From: Ignavibacteria bacterium | GTDB lineage: Bacteria; Bacteroidota; Ignavibacteria; Kapaibacteriales; UBA4661 | NCBI GenBank assembly: GCA_013298775.1 | Contig: JAAFIV010000019.1 | Coordinates: forward strand, 26,509-90,508 | Direction: 5' to 3' | DNA: 64,000 nt | In this document: positions 61,436-64,000 of the stretch, in pieces | Numbering within the stretch: the stretch's first letter is position 1 | Layout: each line of letters opens with the position of its first letter | Made by a program: the position numbers and the translations under genes | The notes under the pieces: generated by a model | Seen by the model: only the letters and a program-made list of their open reading frames with translations | What the model was told of the DNA's origin: nothing | The model's database searches: none

Positions 61436-62176
61436 ATGCTCGGTATTCCTTGCTTTCTCGGTATTGTTCTCCTTTCCTATTGCACTGTTTTCCCTCAAGT
61501 CCGCATCATCGGCGGTCAGGGCGGAAATGTGCAGATTACAGGCGCACCACGTATTGCCAGCGAGCCAGTAAGTACGCGCCTTACAAGCGCACTCAAGCTC
61601 CCGCGTGTGAAGTACGGCGGCGGCGATTGGTACAATGATGCTTCTGCCGAAGTAAATGTGCTGCGCTTTTTTCAAGAGCAGACGGGAATCGAGACTGCGC
61701 CTGTCTTCGAGGCAGTGGATTTATCCTCCGATAACGTTTTTCTCTACCCTGTTCTGTTTCTCACCGGACACGGCACCGTGAATTTCTCCGACCGCGAAGT
61801 GCGCAATCTCCGTGCGTACTTGGAAAATGGCGGTTTTCTGTACATTGACGATGATTACGGCATGAATGCGTCCATTCGCAAGGAAATGCAAAAGATTTTC
61901 CCCGAACAAAAATTTGCCGAACTGCCTTTCTCGCACGGCTTATATTCGAGCTTTTTCAAATTCCAAAACGGTGTTCCGAAAACCCATGAACACGATAACA
62001 AGCCGCCACAAGGCTTTGGACTGTTCCACAAAGGGCGACTCTGCGTCTATTACACCTACGAAAGCAATCCCAGCGACGGCTGGGCAGATAAAGATGTCCA
62101 CAACGACCCGCCTGAAAAACGCTTGGAAGCATTGAAGTTTGGCGTAAATATCCTTGTTTGGGCTTTGACGCATTGA
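61436..62176 (+). CDS. Exported DUF4159-domain protein
   Basis: This 246-residue protein has a short hydrophobic export segment (CFLGIVLLSYCTVF), then the DUF4159 domain. The domain shows LPRVKYGGGDWYNDAS, VLRFFQEQTGI, VFLYPVLFLTGHGTVNFSDREVRNLRAYLENGGFLYIDDDYGMN and LPFSHGLYSSFFKFQNGVPK. This family is common in Bacteroidota, often beside MoxR ATPases and BatA-like proteins; none is adjacent here. The fold resembles glutamine-amidotransferase-like domains without a catalytic Cys. It probably acts in the periplasm. The enzymatic role is unknown. Confidence 0.82.
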   Translation: MLGIPCFLGIVLLSYCTVFPQVRIIGGQGGNVQITGAPRIASEPVSTRLTSALKLPRVKYGGGDWYNDASAEVNVLRFFQEQTGIETAPVFEAVDLSSDNVFLYPVLFLTGHGTVNFSDREVRNLRAYLENGGFLYIDDDYGMNASIRKEMQKIFPEQKFAELPFSHGLYSSFFKFQNGVPKTHEHDNKPPQGFGLFHKGRLCVYYTYESNPSDGWADKDVHNDPPEKRLEALKFGVNILVWALTH

Positions 62177-62267
62177 GAGCAGAACGATGTACTTTGCTTT
62201 GCCTCGTCTTTATTCTCATGTCTCTTCCCCTTTTGCATACCATTTGCTCACCGTTTGATATTGCACC

Positions 62268-62930
62268 ATGACTGCACTTTCTTTTCTTGATTTTCTCCGC
62301 ACGCGCCTTTTGAAGCCGCTTCCAGGCTACGAAGGACAACGCCTTATGGCTCCCTTCGCAAAAACAATTTATGAATTGCCAACCGATATTGACACCTACA
62401 AACAAAGTGCGGTGCTGGCATTGCTTGTAGAGAAACATCAAAATGTCTCAAAAGCCGCATCAGAGCTTGAGTTGGTCTTTACCGTGCGGAGTAGCGAGTT
62501 GCGCAATCATAGCGGGCAAATTAGTTTTCCAGGCGGACGCAGCGAAGAAGGCGAAACTGTCCGCGAAACGGCTCTACGCGAGACCTGCGAGGAAATCTCG
62601 GTTTCCAAAACACAGATAGAAATTTTAGGCGAATTGAGTTCGCTCTACGTTCCCGTCTCGAAAAGCATGATTTATCCTGTGTTGGGCTATTTCACATCCG
62701 CAGAATTTTCGCCGCGCCCGAATGCGTCCGAAGTAGAGGAAATCTTCACCGTGCCGCTCCACGCCTTGCTCGACCCGAACAATATGGATAAAAAACCTTG
62801 GGTTGTGCTAGGACGCGAAGTGATGGTACCGTTCTGGAACGTCCATTCCACGCCGCTTTGGGGAGCAACGGCAATGATGGTGGCAGAGGTGCTGCATTTG
62901 TACGAGGAGTTTGCAGGGCTTCAGCAATAA
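62268..62930 (+). CDS. NUDIX hydrolase, CoA pyrophosphatase-like
   Basis: This 220-residue NUDIX protein has the box GGRSEEGETVRETALRETCEE (90-109, catalytic Glu 105/108/109). It is preceded by SELRNHSGQISFPGG, the UPF0035-type pattern of the CoA pyrophosphatases (NudL/YeaB). Such enzymes cut CoA to 4'-phosphopantetheine and 3',5'-ADP. VPVSKSMIYPVLGYF, further on, is shared with that subgroup. Substrate assignment is by family only. ATG 62268 is the only reasonable start. Confidence 0.88.
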   Translation: MTALSFLDFLRTRLLKPLPGYEGQRLMAPFAKTIYELPTDIDTYKQSAVLALLVEKHQNVSKAASELELVFTVRSSELRNHSGQISFPGGRSEEGETVRETALRETCEEISVSKTQIEILGELSSLYVPVSKSMIYPVLGYFTSAEFSPRPNASEVEEIFTVPLHALLDPNNMDKKPWVVLGREVMVPFWNVHSTPLWGATAMMVAEVLHLYEEFAGLQQ

Positions 62931-62992
62931 TAATAGCGAACGCTTCGTATGCGATACGAAAATGACGCAGTGAGAATAAAAGGTATGGGTAA

Positions 62993-63252
62993 GGAACGCG
63001 GATTTGATGACTGTAAGTACATGATTATTAAATTACGCAATGATACTACACAATGTGAGAAAGGAACGCGGACTGGAGGACGGAGAGGATGGTGAGGACG
63101 GCAAAAAGTCCTCAATATCCTGAGAGTCTGGGACCTCATCCGCGTTCCAATAATCATGACGTATTTCAAGAACCATGTAGTAAGGATTGTGCGGATTGTG
63201 AGGATGGAAAAAGTCCTCACAATCCTGATAATCTGGGCTTCATCCGCGTTCT
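62993..63252. repeat. Family E inverted repeats with internal hairpins
   Basis: A well-formed 86-bp unit (63063-63148) has ends GGAACGCGGA and TCCGCGTTCC around a stem of GGATGGTGAGGAC and GTCCTCAATATCC. A second partial unit keeps the perfect stem GGATTGTGAGGA (63193-63204) / TCCTCACAATCC (63214-63225) and the right end CATCCGCGTTCT. A third, degraded, shows only GGAACGCGGAT at 62993. It fills the 360-bp gap between the convergent NUDIX and membrane-protein genes. Confidence 0.8.
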
Positions 63253-63290
63253 AATAATCGTCCTGTAATTCGAGAATCGCGTCCTTAGAA

Positions 63291-63785
63291 TCACGCAAAC
63301 CACACTGCCGAGAGCGCGTAATACACCGCATTCAAGCCAGAAAAGATGCCGCTTGCAAGGAAACGATGCGGTACGGGAACAAAGTTTTGAATAATAAAAT
63401 TACCTGCGAGAGAAATTGGAAAACTCCACAGAAAAGAATTTCCTGCCGTTGCCAGCAAACCCCACGAAAGCCCTGCCCACGCGCCCGCAAACACCCGCCC
63501 AAATGCCAAATGACGCGCTATCCAGAGCGGATTAAAATATAACCACGCTAACATTGCTCGTGCAAACTGCCCCCGCAAACCCTGTATTTGTGCGGTCTTT
63601 CGGCTAATCCATGCAAAATAGGCAGGAATTTCCAGTGCGTAGAGCGTGCCGCCAAGCAGCATCATTCCCAGCATTTTTAACCAGAGAAATTTTCCCAGAA
63701 TCAGCATAGCCACTGCTTCGCCGAGTGCATAGACGATTGCGCCGCGCACGATGTTTTCTTTTGTGTAGGTATCGAAAATGCTCAT
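63291..63785 (-). CDS. Multi-span membrane protein, unknown
   Basis: This 164-residue protein has four to five predicted membrane spans: IVYALGEAVAMLILGKF, MLGMMLLGGTLYALEIPAYF, AWAGLSWGLLATAGNSF and GIFSGLNAVYYALSAVWF. The basic loop RKTAQIQGLRGQFARA lies in the middle. I start at ATG 63785 (MSIFDTYTKENIVRG); an in-frame ATG at 63854 is possible but adds a leader unlike the rest and overlaps a B-like repeat. I do not recognise the family. Confidence 0.65.
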   Translation of the reverse strand: MSIFDTYTKENIVRGAIVYALGEAVAMLILGKFLWLKMLGMMLLGGTLYALEIPAYFAWISRKTAQIQGLRGQFARAMLAWLYFNPLWIARHLAFGRVFAGAWAGLSWGLLATAGNSFLWSFPISLAGNFIIQNFVPVPHRFLASGIFSGLNAVYYALSAVWFA

Positions 63786-63852
63786 GGTTCCTTGTTCCTT
63801 GAGAAATATGGTAATTTTTTGCGTAATAAGGTTGTGGACACAATAACTTGAC

Positions 63853-63880
63853 ATCTCGTGGCGCAGACACTCCTGTTACG
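63853..63880. repeat. Fragment of a family B-like repeat
   Basis: CGTGGCGCAGACACTCCTGT resembles the left arm of the family B repeats; the rest is lost. It lies in the last gap of the window, upstream of the membrane-protein gene. Nothing further is seen from 63881 to the end. Confidence 0.45.
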
Positions 63881-64000
63881 CGCTGTGGAGTAGATACCTT
63901 ATTGTTCTTTGACAGTGGAAGTTTTAGTAGTTTAGCAGAAAAGAGAATCACATCAATTTTTCATCTTTTCTTTGTCTTGTTATGGGAAAACCGATTCCAA

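Overview
The window looks like chromosome from a member of the Bacteroidota/Chlorobiota (FCB) group. The M14 carboxypeptidase at 10399-12822 ends in a type IX secretion (Por) sorting domain. A DPP IV-type S9 peptidase, a CtlX-type hydrolase and DUF4159, DUF547 and YfiR-like proteins are also typical of that group. Many starts lack a strong Shine-Dalgarno. The genus cannot be told from the sequence alone. No rRNA, tRNA, CRISPR array or prophage was seen.

Layout. 0.3-5 kb: sugar aminotransferase, short-chain dehydrogenase, ComB, HflX. 5.6-6.3 kb: a PIN-domain toxin with a small partner gene. 6.4-12.8 kb: EamA exporter and three exported proteins, including the T9SS-tagged carboxypeptidase. 13-16.4 kb: FemAB-like acyltransferase, TruA, a phospholipid-methyltransferase-like membrane enzyme, a coiled-coil membrane protein. 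16.5-23.5 kb: topoisomerase I, a receiver-kinase fusion, a cluster of tiny genes and a pseudogene pressed against murC. 23.7-30.9 kb (minus): mutS, an RNA methyltransferase, then uvrA translationally coupled to a YfiR-like gene. 31-40 kb: a membrane protein with a Cys cluster, MFS and ABC exporters, CtlX, a second receiver-kinase fusion, a TPR protein. 40-49 kb: PBP1C, a divergent DoxX/HxlR pair with clear operator-like palindromes, GyrA, an IS3-family relic, an acyl-CoA dehydrogenase. 49.5-57 kb: orphan HisH, a 1339-residue multi-PAS hybrid kinase, DPP IV. 57-64 kb: DUF547, GT2, amine-oxidase-like flavoprotein, BCAT, DUF4159, NUDIX and a membrane protein.

DNA maintenance (topA, mutS, uvrA, gyrA) and cell-wall synthesis (murC, pbpC) make up the housekeeping core. 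Three histidine kinases, none next to a DNA-binding response regulator, and several exported enzymes suggest a free-living, surface-active lifestyle.

The most distinctive feature is the intergenic DNA, which carries at least six families of short palindromic repeats, called A-F here. Family A consists of about 142-bp elements with GTAA-starting inverted ends. Two copies have perfect 8-bp target duplications, the signature of IS66-type transposition. Family B is about 80 bp (140-157 bp with its outer arms) and has at least eight copies. Family C is about 90 bp and usually sits just after stop codons. Family D has one copy split by a roughly 218-bp element that itself contains a C copy. Family E carries internal hairpins and GGAACGCGGA ends. 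Family F has two terminator-like palindromes. Several short tandem arrays (9, 11, 12 and 14 bp) also lie at gene borders. I found no convincing undescribed multi-gene defence or biosynthetic system. The best candidates for new biology are the repeat ecology, the rearranged murC leader with its amber-interrupted gene, and the overlapping small-gene pair at 20.5-20.9 kb.
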